NCBI GenBank assembly: GCA_017470055.1
Contig: JAFUFD010000054.1
Span: 62,001 to 126,000 of the forward strand
Source: Prevotella sp.
GTDB lineage: Bacteria; Bacteroidota; Bacteroidia; Bacteroidales; Bacteroidaceae
Direction: 5' to 3'
DNA length: 64,000 nucleotides
Below are positions 32,960 to 41,462 of this stretch, in pieces. Made by a program: the position numbers and the translations under genes. Below the pieces are notes generated by a model. It did no database searches, was not told where the DNA came from, and saw only the letters and a program-made list of their open reading frames with translations. How positions within the stretch are numbered: position 1 is the first letter of the stretch; each line of letters begins with the position of its first letter.

Positions 32960-34615
32960 ATGATGAAAAAAACAATCTCTTATCTGTCTTTCGCAGGACT
33001 CATGGCAGGTTTCCTGCTGACAGCCTGTGGCACAAGCGGCACACCTACCGCAGAGAAGCAACAAGGTCTCACGACCGTTGGCAACCCTTACCTGCCCCTT
33101 TGGGAGCATATCCCTGATGGAGAGCCCTACGTTTTCGAGGACCCTGACCAGCCAGGAAAATATCGCGTTTATATTTATGGCTCGCACGATGATCTGATTG
33201 ATGCCTATTGCGGGCGAGATCAGGTGGTGTGGTCCGCCTCTGTCGACAGCCTCAACAACTGGCGATATGACGGTGTCATCCTCGTGGTTGACAAGAACGC
33301 TAAAGGGGAGCCTTTCGACTCCGCAAGTACCGCTGATGTACTCTATGCCCCTGATGTCACCCTCGTGACTGACAAGGACGGTAAAAAGACGTACTATCTT
33401 TTCCCCAACGACCAGACGGGCTATCGCAATGGGCTGATTGCCAAGAGCGACCGTCCTGACGGACCTTTCGAGGTTTGCAACTGGAATGCCGATGACCCCG
33501 TCAAGGTGGATGGTATCTATGGCTTCGACCCTGCTGTATTCGTCGATGACGATGGCAAGGTATATGGCTACTGGGGTTTTGGACACTCGATGGCCGCTGA
33601 GATTGACCCTGCCACAATGTGTACGGTGAAGCCTGGCACGGAGGTGGTCGACGGCATGATCTCTGGTTTCAAGGAGCCAGGCAAGTTCCGCTTCTTTGAG
33701 GCTTCCTCCATCCGCAAGGTCAAGGACAAGTATGTGTTTATCTACAGCCGCTTCACGGAGGAGGGCGAGTTCGGGCTGCCCACTACCAACTATACCCTCG
33801 CCTACGCTTATAGCGACAAGCCGTTAGGTCCCTGGACGTATGGCGGCACCATCATTGACGGTCGTGGTCGTGAGAAGGACGAGCAGGGCAATGTCATCGC
33901 CTCTGGCAATGTGTCTGGCAACACGCATGGCAGCATCTGCGAGATCAACGGTCAGTGGTACGTGTTCTACCACCGCCAGTCGGGACTCAACGAGTTTGCC
34001 CGTCAGGCAATGGTGGCTCCTATCGAGGTAAAAGTGGAGGAAGGTGCCGGTGGCAAGGTAGAGATCAGCGAGGGAGAATACAACTCCGAGGGCTTTGCCC
34101 TGAACGGTCTGGACCCGCTGGAGCGTCACTCCGCAGGTATCTGTTGCTGGTACACAGGACCGAAGGTTGCTATCCATGAGTGGCCCAACAACAAGTTCTT
34201 CGGCTCGTATGTGGCTGCAGGTTACGGCACGGATGATAAGTTTGAGGCCCCCTACGACCTGCGTAACAACTCGAATGATGTCATCAACAATACCGATGGC
34301 TCTATCGTAGGCTATAAGTATTTCAACTTTGATGCGACGAAAGGCAGGAAGGATGTGCGACTGTTGCTGAACCTGATTCCTGAGGGTATCGACGGAAAGA
34401 TTACCATTATGGCAGACCGTCCTTGGGCATCCCAGGGTGGAAAGGAACTGGGCGCTATCGAACTGAAGGCGGATATGCCGAAGCAATTACAGGAGTTAAC
34501 AGCAAACCTGCCAGCCCTTGGGGAACTGACAGGTAAGCATGCTATCTTCTTCCTCTTCTCGTCCGACACGAAAGAGAAGTCACTGTGTACTTTAAGAGAT
34601 TTCGTCTTCGAGTAA
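32960..34615 (+). CDS. Glycoside hydrolase family 43-type lipoprotein
   Basis: 551 residues. Signal and lipobox LLTAC, then a five-bladed propeller start typical of GH43: GEPYVFEDPDQPGKYRVYIY. The fingerprint continues with VLYAPDVTLV (central Asp), KFRFFEASSIRKV (candidate acid Glu) and NTHGSICEINGQWYVFYHRQ. The last 170 residues form a beta-sandwich-like accessory region. Likely an exported alpha-L-arabinofuranosidase, beta-xylosidase or galactan-active enzyme; the substrate is not decidable. No SusC/SusD pair is adjacent, so it is not part of a standard polysaccharide-utilisation locus here. Confidence 0.88.
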   Translation: MMKKTISYLSFAGLMAGFLLTACGTSGTPTAEKQQGLTTVGNPYLPLWEHIPDGEPYVFEDPDQPGKYRVYIYGSHDDLIDAYCGRDQVVWSASVDSLNNWRYDGVILVVDKNAKGEPFDSASTADVLYAPDVTLVTDKDGKKTYYLFPNDQTGYRNGLIAKSDRPDGPFEVCNWNADDPVKVDGIYGFDPAVFVDDDGKVYGYWGFGHSMAAEIDPATMCTVKPGTEVVDGMISGFKEPGKFRFFEASSIRKVKDKYVFIYSRFTEEGEFGLPTTNYTLAYAYSDKPLGPWTYGGTIIDGRGREKDEQGNVIASGNVSGNTHGSICEINGQWYVFYHRQSGLNEFARQAMVAPIEVKVEEGAGGKVEISEGEYNSEGFALNGLDPLERHSAGICCWYTGPKVAIHEWPNNKFFGSYVAAGYGTDDKFEAPYDLRNNSNDVINNTDGSIVGYKYFNFDATKGRKDVRLLLNLIPEGIDGKITIMADRPWASQGGKELGAIELKADMPKQLQELTANLPALGELTGKHAIFFLFSSDTKEKSLCTLRDFVFE

Positions 34616-34633
34616 TTCCGATCTCCCGAAATA

Positions 34634-35095
34634 TCAAATCACCTGATGGCTGAGCATTCGTTGCTCGGCCATCTTTTCGTATTTCGTCCCTGGCTGTCCG
34701 TAGTTGGCGTAGGGGTAGATGGAGATACCGCCACGAGGGGTGAAGAGTCCCACCACCTCTATATATTTAGGCTCCATCAGTCGCACCAGGTCCTTCATGA
34801 TGGTGTTCACACAGTCCTCATGGAAATCGCCATGGTTACGGAAGGAGAACAAATAGAGTTTCAGACTCTTCGACTCCACCATGCGCTTGCCAGGGATATA
34901 CATGATCTTGATCTCCGCAAAGTCGGGCTGACCCGTAATCGGACAAAGTGACGTGAACTCAGGACAGTTGAACTGCACCCAGTAGTCATTGTCGGGGTGC
35001 TTGTTCTCGAAAGTCTCCAGCACTTCAGGGGCATAGTCCATCCGATACTCCGTCTTCTTACCCAACTGCTGCAGGTTGTCTTGCTCTCTGTTCAT
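34634..35095 (-). CDS. queF: NADPH-dependent 7-cyano-7-deazaguanine reductase (preQ1 synthase)
   Basis: Reduces preQ0 to preQ1 in queuosine biosynthesis. The 153-residue short form: catalytic Cys51 in [13 protein letters not shown] with the partner Asp58, the NADPH-binding stretch [20 protein letters not shown], and [12 protein letters not shown]. Its start overlaps the stop of the upstream transporter gene by four bases, so the two are coupled and share the riboswitch-like leader at 35787-35834. Confidence 0.95.
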   Translation of the reverse strand: MNREQDNLQQLGKKTEYRMDYAPEVLETFENKHPDNDYWVQFNCPEFTSLCPITGQPDFAEIKIMYIPGKRMVESKSLKLYLFSFRNHGDFHEDCVNTIMKDLVRLMEPKYIEVVGLFTPRGGISIYPYANYGQPGTKYEKMAEQRMLSHQVI

Positions 35096-35781
35096 AGTTT
35101 GTTGATTTTAAAGATGTTATAGGAGATATCCTTATCGTAGACATCCTCATGGTCATGCTCCTTGGTAAACTTCACTACCCGCATGGTGACGGGCAGGGCA
35201 ACCACCTCATACAAGGTCTTCAGCACCACCTGTGTGATGACCAGCGAGGGCATCTCCTCCCAAGGCAACACAAAGGAGAAGGCAAGGGGGAAGAAGATCA
35301 GCGAGTCGGTGAGTTCGCCAAAGACGGTACTCAGAATGGCACGTGCCGAGAAATGCCTACCTCCTGACGAGAGTTTCATGCGACTCATCACATAGGCATT
35401 GATGAACGAGCCGGCAAGGAAGGCTACAAACGAGGCGGCAGCGATACGGGGAGCGAGCCCGAAGATGCTGTGGAACGCCTCATTACGGTCCCAATACGAC
35501 GCACCTGGTATCACGTCAGCCAATGCCGCCATAGCGACGAAGAAGAAGTTCATGGCGAAACCCATCCAGATGAGCAGACGGGCACGGCGATAGCCCCATA
35601 CCTCACACACCACATCATTGATGATGTAACTGACGGGGAATACCAACAAGCCACCTGTGAAATTAGCGATACCAAACGAGATTTGCTTTGTCTCCAATAC
35701 GTTTGCCGTAATCAGGCAGACGCAGAACAGCGTGCAGAAAAGCATAAACAGCACACTGACTTTCCGATTGTTCTGTTCCAT
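35092..35781 (-). CDS. Queuosine precursor transporter (YhhQ/VUT family)
   Basis: 229 residues with six or seven hydrophobic helices. It begins [20 protein letters not shown]; the 32 upstream codons of the longest frame fall in the structured leader and are rejected. Family features: [32 protein letters not shown] and the C-terminal [16 protein letters not shown]. It imports preQ0, preQ1 or queuine-type bases; adjacency to queF favours preQ0/preQ1 supply. Probably controlled by the preQ1-type aptamer ahead of it. Confidence 0.9.
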   Translation of the reverse strand: MEQNNRKVSVLFMLFCTLFCVCLITANVLETKQISFGIANFTGGLLVFPVSYIINDVVCEVWGYRRARLLIWMGFAMNFFFVAMAALADVIPGASYWDRNEAFHSIFGLAPRIAAASFVAFLAGSFINAYVMSRMKLSSGGRHFSARAILSTVFGELTDSLIFFPLAFSFVLPWEEMPSLVITQVVLKTLYEVVALPVTMRVVKFTKEHDHEDVYDKDISYNIFKINKL

Positions 35782-35786
35782 AAATT

Positions 35787-35834
35787 CTTGTTTTGTTAAA
35801 GGGGGTGCACCCGAAGGCTTCGCAAGTACCCCTG
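35787..35834 (-). promoter_or_regulatory. Candidate preQ1-I riboswitch upstream of the transporter-queF operon
   Basis: On the minus strand AGGGGU (35833-35828) can pair with ACCCCCU as P1. The loop holds CUUG, able to pair with CAAG in the A-rich tail UUAACAAAACAAG. That tail is the same as I remember for the Thermoanaerobacter preQ1-I aptamer. The loop is longer than usual and contains an extra hairpin CGAAG-CC-UUCG. It sits between the -7 box and the ATG of a queuosine-precursor transporter, the expected place. The fold was drawn by eye only. Confidence 0.55.
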
Positions 35835-35845
35835 CATTTGCGGGT

Positions 35846-35854
35846 GCAAAATTA
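35846..35854 (-). promoter_or_regulatory. -7 promoter box of the transporter-queF operon
   Basis: Minus-strand TAATTTTGC. Starting about seven bases downstream, the transcript would begin just before the P1 strand of the candidate riboswitch. Confidence 0.65.
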
Positions 35855-35979
35855 CAAATAAGTGAGAAGAAAACCAAATTTTATTTGAGTTTTCTCGAAC
35901 GTGAGTAATTTCGAGACGAAGTCTCAAAGGTATATATTATTATGGGAAAATCCAAATTTAAAGCCGTAAATCAATAAAA

Positions 35980-35997
35980 AGTACAAAATATCATACT
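35980..35997. promoter_or_regulatory. HipB-type operator, distal
   Basis: Imperfect 18-base palindrome agtacaaaatatcatact. It shares AGTAC and ATCATACT with the proximal site 61 bases downstream. The two sites bracket the hip promoter. Confidence 0.6.
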
Positions 35998-36025
35998 TTT
36001 GCTTGTGCATAACAAAATAATTTGC

Positions 36026-36034
36026 TATATTTGC
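36026..36034 (+). promoter_or_regulatory. -7 promoter box of the hipBST operon
   Basis: TATATTTGC, 28 bases before the hipB ATG and between the two palindromic operators. Confidence 0.7.
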
Positions 36035-36040
36035 ACCCAA

Positions 36041-36058
36041 AGTACGATAAATCATACT
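36041..36058. promoter_or_regulatory. HipB-type operator, proximal
   Basis: Palindrome agtacgataaatcatact (AGTAnGATnnATCnTACT) ends four bases before the hipB ATG. Binding would block transcription, as in other hip operons. Confidence 0.65.
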
Positions 36059-36062
36059 CGAT

Positions 36063-36266
36063 ATGGATATAGGTTCAGTCATTAAGGAACGAAGAGCATT
36101 GCTGGGAATCTCACAGCAAGACTTAGCCGACTACTCTGGCATAGGCATCTCGACGGTGAAGGATATTGAACGAGGTGTTGGCAACCCATCACTACAGACT
36201 ATCACAAAGATTCTCGACGTGGTGGGCTTGGAGATGGTGTTGCAAATAAAACAGACTGTCAAATAA
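36063..36266 (+). CDS. hipB: HipB-like HTH antitoxin/repressor
   Basis: 67 residues, a single helix-turn-helix of the Xre/HTH_3 class: IKERRALLGISQQDLADYSG and GISTVKDIERGVGNPSLQTI. It is shorter than E. coli HipB but carries the full DNA-binding fold. It precedes hipS by 7 bases. It presumably binds the two palindromes around its promoter and, with HipS, controls the HipT kinase. Confidence 0.85.
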   Translation: MDIGSVIKERRALLGISQQDLADYSGIGISTVKDIERGVGNPSLQTITKILDVVGLEMVLQIKQTVK

Positions 36267-36273
36267 ATAGACT

Positions 36274-36600
36274 ATGAGAAAAGTAAATGTATATTATGGC
36301 GACACCTATGCAGGGCAACTCGTTGAACTGTCAAGGGGCAGTTATAAGTTCACCTATGACGACACCTTTCTGCATGACAGCAATACCCCGCCTGTATCTG
36401 TCAATCTTCCCAAAAGACAAAAGACGTATCACGCCGACCATATCTTTCCTGTCTTCACTAATATGCTACCAGAAGGCGCCAACCGCAGAGCCCTGTGCAG
36501 AGCCAGGAAAGTCGACGAGACCGACTTCTTTGGCATGTTAGAGATGATTTGTGGTATGGATGCCATCGGCAAGTTTGTACTAAAGAAAGCAGAAAAATGA
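36274..36600 (+). CDS. hipS: HipS-like antitoxin (HipA N-terminal subdomain)
   Basis: 108 residues corresponding to the N-terminal subdomain of HipA, encoded as a separate protein: VNVYYGDTYAGQLVEL, FTYDDTFLHDS, PPVSVNLPKR and FPVFTNMLPEGANRRAL. In HipBST systems this piece (HipS, 103 residues in E. coli O127) is the kinase-neutralising antitoxin. It is not a frameshifted HipA: it ends cleanly in TGA that overlaps the hipT ATG (ATGA at 36597-36600). Confidence 0.82.
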   Translation: MRKVNVYYGDTYAGQLVELSRGSYKFTYDDTFLHDSNTPPVSVNLPKRQKTYHADHIFPVFTNMLPEGANRRALCRARKVDETDFFGMLEMICGMDAIGKFVLKKAEK

Positions 36601-37604
36601 AAAAGATAGACGTTTGTCCCTCAACACTACGCCAAGGGTTTGACACATACTCCCCCCAGGCTATCAAGGAACTCTTTGACGGACAGGTTGTCTCTCCCTA
36701 TATTGATCTTGACTTTGAGAAAGAGAGCGACCAGCAACAGGCACGGGATAATATGAATAATATGTCAATCTCTGGCGCACAAGAGAAATTCTCCGCCATC
36801 ATCGACAAAGGGAAAATCCGATTGACACATGATGGAGAACAGGCAACCTATATTCTCAAGCCTGCACCTTTTAATCTGAGTCTCTCCACTCGAAAACAGA
36901 TTCCCGCAAACGAACACGTCACGATGCAGATTGCATCACAGATATACGGCATACGCACGGCTGTCAACGGACTATGCTTCAGTCGCAGCGGGCAGCCAGT
37001 ATATATTACCAAGAGATTTGATGTTAACAATGGCATGAAGGACTGTACACAAGAGGATTTCGCAGCCATTTTACAGATGACAGAGGAGAATAGTGACAGT
37101 AACTTCAAATATCATGGCAACTATGCCCAGATCGCTGATGCCATCAAACAGTTCGTTCCAGCATGGATTCCACAGATGGAACAGTTCTTCAGAATGGTGG
37201 TATTCAATTATCTCTTTGCCAATGAGGATGCCCACATGAAAAATTTCTCCCTGGTAAACCGCAAAGGCGAGTATTTTCTTGCCCCAGCCTACGATCTTAT
37301 CAATACCTGCATCCACATCCAGAGTGGTAGTGATCTTGGACTATTAGACGGTCTTTCTCCTAACATAGAGAAGAGTGATATTTACACCAGAACTGGACAT
37401 CCTTGCCGTTTGGACTTCGAGCGTTTTGCTGACAGGATTGGATTACCCCAAAAGCGTGCTGACATGGTGCTTGACATGTTTATGCAGATACCACAAAGCA
37501 CCTACTCTTTGATAGATCAATCTTTCTTGAATGACAAAATGAAGCGGACATATAAACGAGTCTTAGAGGAAAGACTTGTCCGATTCATTCGAAAGTCAGA
37601 GTAA
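36597..37604 (+). CDS. hipT: HipT-like serine/threonine kinase toxin
   Basis: 335 residues, HipA kinase core without the N-terminal subdomain. The ATG at 36597 is chosen for the ATGA overlap; a longer frame overlaps hipS. With this start the regulatory motif SIS is at Ser57-Ile-Ser59, the same numbers as the autophosphorylated pair of E. coli HipT. Catalytic residues follow in FANEDAHMKNFSLV (Asp211) and LAPAYDL (Asp233). GAQEKFSAII forms the Gly-rich loop region. Known HipT phosphorylates tryptophanyl-tRNA synthetase; the target here is presumed by family. The motifs look intact. Confidence 0.87.
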   Translation: MKKIDVCPSTLRQGFDTYSPQAIKELFDGQVVSPYIDLDFEKESDQQQARDNMNNMSISGAQEKFSAIIDKGKIRLTHDGEQATYILKPAPFNLSLSTRKQIPANEHVTMQIASQIYGIRTAVNGLCFSRSGQPVYITKRFDVNNGMKDCTQEDFAAILQMTEENSDSNFKYHGNYAQIADAIKQFVPAWIPQMEQFFRMVVFNYLFANEDAHMKNFSLVNRKGEYFLAPAYDLINTCIHIQSGSDLGLLDGLSPNIEKSDIYTRTGHPCRLDFERFADRIGLPQKRADMVLDMFMQIPQSTYSLIDQSFLNDKMKRTYKRVLEERLVRFIRKSE

Positions 37605-37818
37605 AACCTGCTCCCAAAGGGAATAGCCGTTTTCAATTCTATGAAAAAACAGTGGCTGTGTTCCTGTAGCAGGGATAGCAGGGTTATAAACTTTTTTCGG
37701 CAAAGGTCAGAGATTCTGCTGAAACAACCAAATGAATTTGATCTATTTTGATCTTTTCAAATTTGGTAAGATCTTTAAAAAACTTCCACGGATCATTTGG
37801 ATCATCCAAAATTATTAC
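37605..37818. other. Spacer between hipT and the helicase-nuclease gene
   Basis: No gene supported. It contains a cluster of five GATC sites (37740, 37750, 37770, 37791, 37800), an imperfect inverted repeat CCAAAT...ATTTGG (about 37728-37766) and a direct repeat GGATCAT (twice between 37790 and 37805), all just upstream of the next promoter. Confidence 0.5.
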
Positions 37819-37827
37819 TATCTTTGC
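37819..37827 (+). promoter_or_regulatory. -7 promoter box of the helicase-nuclease gene
   Basis: TATCTTTGC with a 66-base AT-rich leader before the ATG. Confidence 0.7.
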
Positions 37828-37893
37828 AAAAAGTAATAAACTACATAACCTATAGTAAAATTTCTTCTATTAAAATAGAATTGTTTTTAACAC

Positions 37894-40623
37894 ATGATAG
37901 ACCCGAATGAAAATCTTATATATATTGACGGGGAAAGTAAAACAAAGGAAATAGAATACTGTCAATATGTAAATGGAAGGGGGATCTATGCGGTAAAATT
38001 TACAAGTAGTCCCAAACTATATCACTATAAAAGGGAAAAGGTATTGTGGATGAGAAACCCGTCAATTTTGAATCCTAAAGACTATAAAATAGTTCACAGA
38101 GGAAGACCTTGCGAAAATATCACAACTTTGCTGTTATTCACAAGTGGTTTTAGAAGGTTCTTTCATATTCAATATGCCAGTAAAAGAATGATCGATTATT
38201 CTGAAAATGAGATAGAAATAATTCTATCTTGCCTTTCCAATAATAGGTCGCAAAATGTTTTTAATTATTTCAAAGATGTTGCATACGCTAATCCTTTAGA
38301 AACAGATGAAGGAAGGAAAATACTTGCTGCTCAATATGATAAAATAGATTTTATTAATGATGAAATGGCAATCGCTCCTTATCTGTATCCTCAAAAATAT
38401 AAGAATAAAAGTCGCTATCATGATAATCTGATATTCCCTTTCAGTTGTAATAACAGCCAGGTAAATGCTGTCCGACAAGCATTTACCCAACAAATCAGTA
38501 TAATACAAGGTCCTCCAGGAACAGGTAAGACTCAAACTATCTTAAATATTATTGCGAATATCCTTTTAATGGGCAAAACGGTTATTATTGTGTCTAATAA
38601 CAATTCTGCCACAGATAATGTGTTAGAAAAACTGACCAAGTATAATCTTGACTTTTTAGTAGCCCCTTTAGGAAATCAAGAGAACAAACAACAATTTATC
38701 GCAAACCAGAAAGATAAAAGACGTTATCCAGACGAGTTGCAGAACTGGAATTACCAGATTACAGATAATAATATAAAACATGAATTAGCCGAACTCCAGA
38801 AGATTTTCACACTGCAAGAAAAACAAGCATTGCTACGTCAGGAATTATCTGCTACAGAAATAGAATGGGAACATTTTAAGCATGATTTTGGCGAGGACAT
38901 AGACATACAGACTGAGGCATCCTCTGAAAGCATTCTAAAATTCATGGCAGAAACAAGTCTTCGTGCGGATAAAGTTACTGACACTCTTTGGTCAAGAATC
39001 AAATGGTGGATACGTCATTTCATATACAAATATTACTATAAAATCAATTCTGAGTTTCTAAGTACTTCACCTGAATTGGCTATAAACAAAATCCATTATC
39101 TATTCTATAAAAAGAGAATAGAGGAACTTCAAAAGGAACTTGGGGAAATTAGTGCAGAACTCGATCAATCTGATGTTTTACAATTAACCAAGCAACTAAA
39201 TGAAAAATCGCAAAGGATCTTACAATTGAGTCTTTACAATAAATTTGGGAAATCACATGAGCCATACACTATCAAAGAAGATTCTCTCTATTTTGAAGCA
39301 AATGAGGTTATTAAAGAATTCCCAATTATTCTAAGTACTACCTTTTCTGCACAAAATAGTCTTCATAATATGGTGTATGACTATTTAATAATGGATGAAG
39401 CCTCACAAGTGTCACCAGAAACAGGAGTTCTCGCTCTTTCTTGTGCAAAGAATGCTATTATTGTTGGTGACAATATGCAACTGCCTAATGTTGTAAGCAG
39501 AGAGATGAAAGAGAAACTTGATGTTATTCTGAATAAATATGATGTAGACAAAGGTTATGATTGCAGTTCAAATAGTTTTTTGCAATCAATAATTAAGATT
39601 ATTCCTTCGGTACCTCAAACGCTGCTACGGGAGCATTATCGTTGCGCTCCAGACATTATAGAGTTTTGTAATCAGAAATTCTACGGAGGCAACCTTATCA
39701 TTATGACAAAAAATGATAACGATAACACTCTTTATGTAAAGAGAACTTCAAAAGGAAATTTATCTCGTCAGCATACTAACCAAAGAGAAGTGGATGTAAT
39801 CTGTAATGAAATACTTCCTTCACTTTGCTATGATAAAAATGAAATCGGCATAATCGCTCCCTACAGAGATCAAGTAGGAATTATAAAAAATGCTGTCGGA
39901 AATGAAATTGACGTAGCAACAGTTCATAAGTTCCAAGGAAGAGAAAAAGATGTGATTATTATAAGTGTAGTGGATTCTCAAATATCTGATTTTGCTGATA
40001 ATCCCAATTTACTAAATGTTGCGATATCGAGGGCGAAGAAAAAATTGGTTATTGTAGTTTCTGGCAATGAACAAGAACGAAAAGGAAATATAACTGACTT
40101 GTTAGATTATATCGAGTACCACCAACATGGACAAGTAGCGGAAAGTCGTATTCATTCTATCTATGATATGTTGTATAAGCAATACGATTCTATAAGATTT
40201 GATTATCTGAAAACTCACACAAAAGTATCAGAATATGACTCGGAGAATTTGACATATGCATTAATAGAAGATATCATCAAGAACAATCCTACCTATTCCT
40301 GTCTTGATGTATTATGTCATTATCCCATGAACATGTTAATTAAAGATTATTCCCCATTGTCCGACGAAGAAAGAAAGTATGCCAGCCATCATTCAACCCA
40401 CATGGATTTCTTGATTTATAACAAAGTAAGCAAAAAACCTTTACTTGCAATAGAAGTTGATGGCTGGACATATCATCAAAAAGGGAGTAAACAGTCTGAG
40501 CGAGATAATATGAAAAATCACATATTACCACTATATGGGGTAGACATCTTAAGACTTTCTACTACAGGAAGCGAGGAACAGAAATCAATAGAAGAAAAAA
40601 TGAAAGTTCTATTGGGGGAATAA
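37894..40623 (+). CDS. SF1 (DNA2/NAM7-type) helicase with C-terminal Vsr/MTES_1575-like nuclease domain
   Basis: 909 residues. An N-terminal region of about 190 residues is unrecognised. The helicase has motif I GPPGTGKTQT (about 206-215), motif II DYLIMDEASQVSPETG, HYRCAPDIIEFCN and VATVHKFQGREKDVIIISVV with NVAISRAKKKLVIVVSG. A charged insertion with coiled-coil character separates motifs I and II. The C-terminus carries a PDDEXK nuclease: HMDFLIYN (D838) and LLAIEVDGWTYH (E854, D856), then the RD..K...L..YG pattern. Strongly AT-rich compared with the surrounding core genes, so probably acquired. Single-gene helicase-nucleases of this build are common in defence islands; the role here is inferred. 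Confidence 0.85.
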   Translation: MIDPNENLIYIDGESKTKEIEYCQYVNGRGIYAVKFTSSPKLYHYKREKVLWMRNPSILNPKDYKIVHRGRPCENITTLLLFTSGFRRFFHIQYASKRMIDYSENEIEIILSCLSNNRSQNVFNYFKDVAYANPLETDEGRKILAAQYDKIDFINDEMAIAPYLYPQKYKNKSRYHDNLIFPFSCNNSQVNAVRQAFTQQISIIQGPPGTGKTQTILNIIANILLMGKTVIIVSNNNSATDNVLEKLTKYNLDFLVAPLGNQENKQQFIANQKDKRRYPDELQNWNYQITDNNIKHELAELQKIFTLQEKQALLRQELSATEIEWEHFKHDFGEDIDIQTEASSESILKFMAETSLRADKVTDTLWSRIKWWIRHFIYKYYYKINSEFLSTSPELAINKIHYLFYKKRIEELQKELGEISAELDQSDVLQLTKQLNEKSQRILQLSLYNKFGKSHEPYTIKEDSLYFEANEVIKEFPIILSTTFSAQNSLHNMVYDYLIMDEASQVSPETGVLALSCAKNAIIVGDNMQLPNVVSREMKEKLDVILNKYDVDKGYDCSSNSFLQSIIKIIPSVPQTLLREHYRCAPDIIEFCNQKFYGGNLIIMTKNDNDNTLYVKRTSKGNLSRQHTNQREVDVICNEILPSLCYDKNEIGIIAPYRDQVGIIKNAVGNEIDVATVHKFQGREKDVIIISVVDSQISDFADNPNLLNVAISRAKKKLVIVVSGNEQERKGNITDLLDYIEYHQHGQVAESRIHSIYDMLYKQYDSIRFDYLKTHTKVSEYDSENLTYALIEDIIKNNPTYSCLDVLCHYPMNMLIKDYSPLSDEERKYASHHSTHMDFLIYNKVSKKPLLAIEVDGWTYHQKGSKQSERDNMKNHILPLYGVDILRLSTTGSEEQKSIEEKMKVLLGE

Positions 40624-40797
40624 TGAAAAGTATCTCATCTGACATCCTTCCATTTTACATTTACGAAAGACTATTCTTGCTCTGGCAAGCGGCTTCGTTG
40701 GTGACTCATTGATCCCAAATTTGAGGTTACTTATACCATAATCTTCATGGTCACTGAAGATAGTTGTTGTTTATTTTGCTATCTCCAATAATCTTCG

Positions 40798-40806
40798 TAT
40801 CTTTGC
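40798..40806 (+). promoter_or_regulatory. -7 promoter box of the 40.8-kb lipoprotein gene
   Basis: TATCTTTGC, 26 bases before the ATG at 40833. Confidence 0.72.
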
Positions 40807-40832
40807 AGGAAATAACTAAAAAACATAGAACT

Positions 40833-41441
40833 ATGAAAAAATTACCTTTATTTTTGATATTACTAATATGTATTGCTTCATGTAATACAAATAGTAAGAC
40901 AAAAATTGTTGATGGAGAAAAACAGAAGACTAGCGATACTGTTTTTAACGCAAAAATTCAAGGCGTGTTTTTTGACACACCATTCGGCTCAAGTAAAGCG
41001 GAGGTAATAAAGAATTTCAAAAACCATGGGCTAAGATTCATTAATTATACTAGTACCGAGACTTTATTACACTTTTCACCCCAAAGAGGAAAATATTTTA
41101 GTTTTGGAAATATGTCTTGGGAAATGGTGGATGTAGAAGTGTCGAATGACAAATTCTATTTTATTCGTTTTATGAACACTAGCGAAGATAAGGCTACAAC
41201 GATACAGGCTTATGAGAATTTGCTTGCAACGGTCTCTGCAAAATATGAGATGATGGAAGAGACTCCAGAAGATACGATGATATATAGGGTGGCTGCTGGC
41301 TATACAGAATCTATACCTCATCGTGTTGTCATTGTTTCCTGCTTTAAGTATGAAACTATTAGTCGAAAGATGCTTCAAGGCATTTCCTTAGAATATGCCG
41401 ATGGAAAATTTTATGAAGATGAAGTGAGTGATGAACTATAA
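40833..41441 (+). CDS. Predicted lipoprotein, function unknown
   Basis: 202 residues from MKKLPLFLILLICIASC (lipobox Cys17); the 23 codons upstream in the same frame lie across the promoter and are dropped. The mature part begins polar (NTNSKTKIVDGEKQ) and then has FFDTPFGSSKAEVIKNFKNH, similar in style to small Bacteroidales secreted proteins with a start-of-domain FG.S..EV motif. AT-rich like the helicase gene. It ends 21 bases before a second lipoprotein gene. Confidence 0.75.
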   Translation: MKKLPLFLILLICIASCNTNSKTKIVDGEKQKTSDTVFNAKIQGVFFDTPFGSSKAEVIKNFKNHGLRFINYTSTETLLHFSPQRGKYFSFGNMSWEMVDVEVSNDKFYFIRFMNTSEDKATTIQAYENLLATVSAKYEMMEETPEDTMIYRVAAGYTESIPHRVVIVSCFKYETISRKMLQGISLEYADGKFYEDEVSDEL

Positions 41442-41462
41442 AAATAACTAAAACTTAGAACT

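Noticed and set aside
32960-34615. Polysaccharide-utilisation locus around the GH43 gene
   Set aside because: No SusC/SusD pair, sensor or further glycoside hydrolase adjacent.
36274-37604. hipA broken by a frameshift into two pieces
   Set aside because: The pieces are separated by a clean ATGA overlap, each has the length of HipS and HipT, and the SIS and Asp positions fit HipT numbering; a genuine three-gene system is the better reading.
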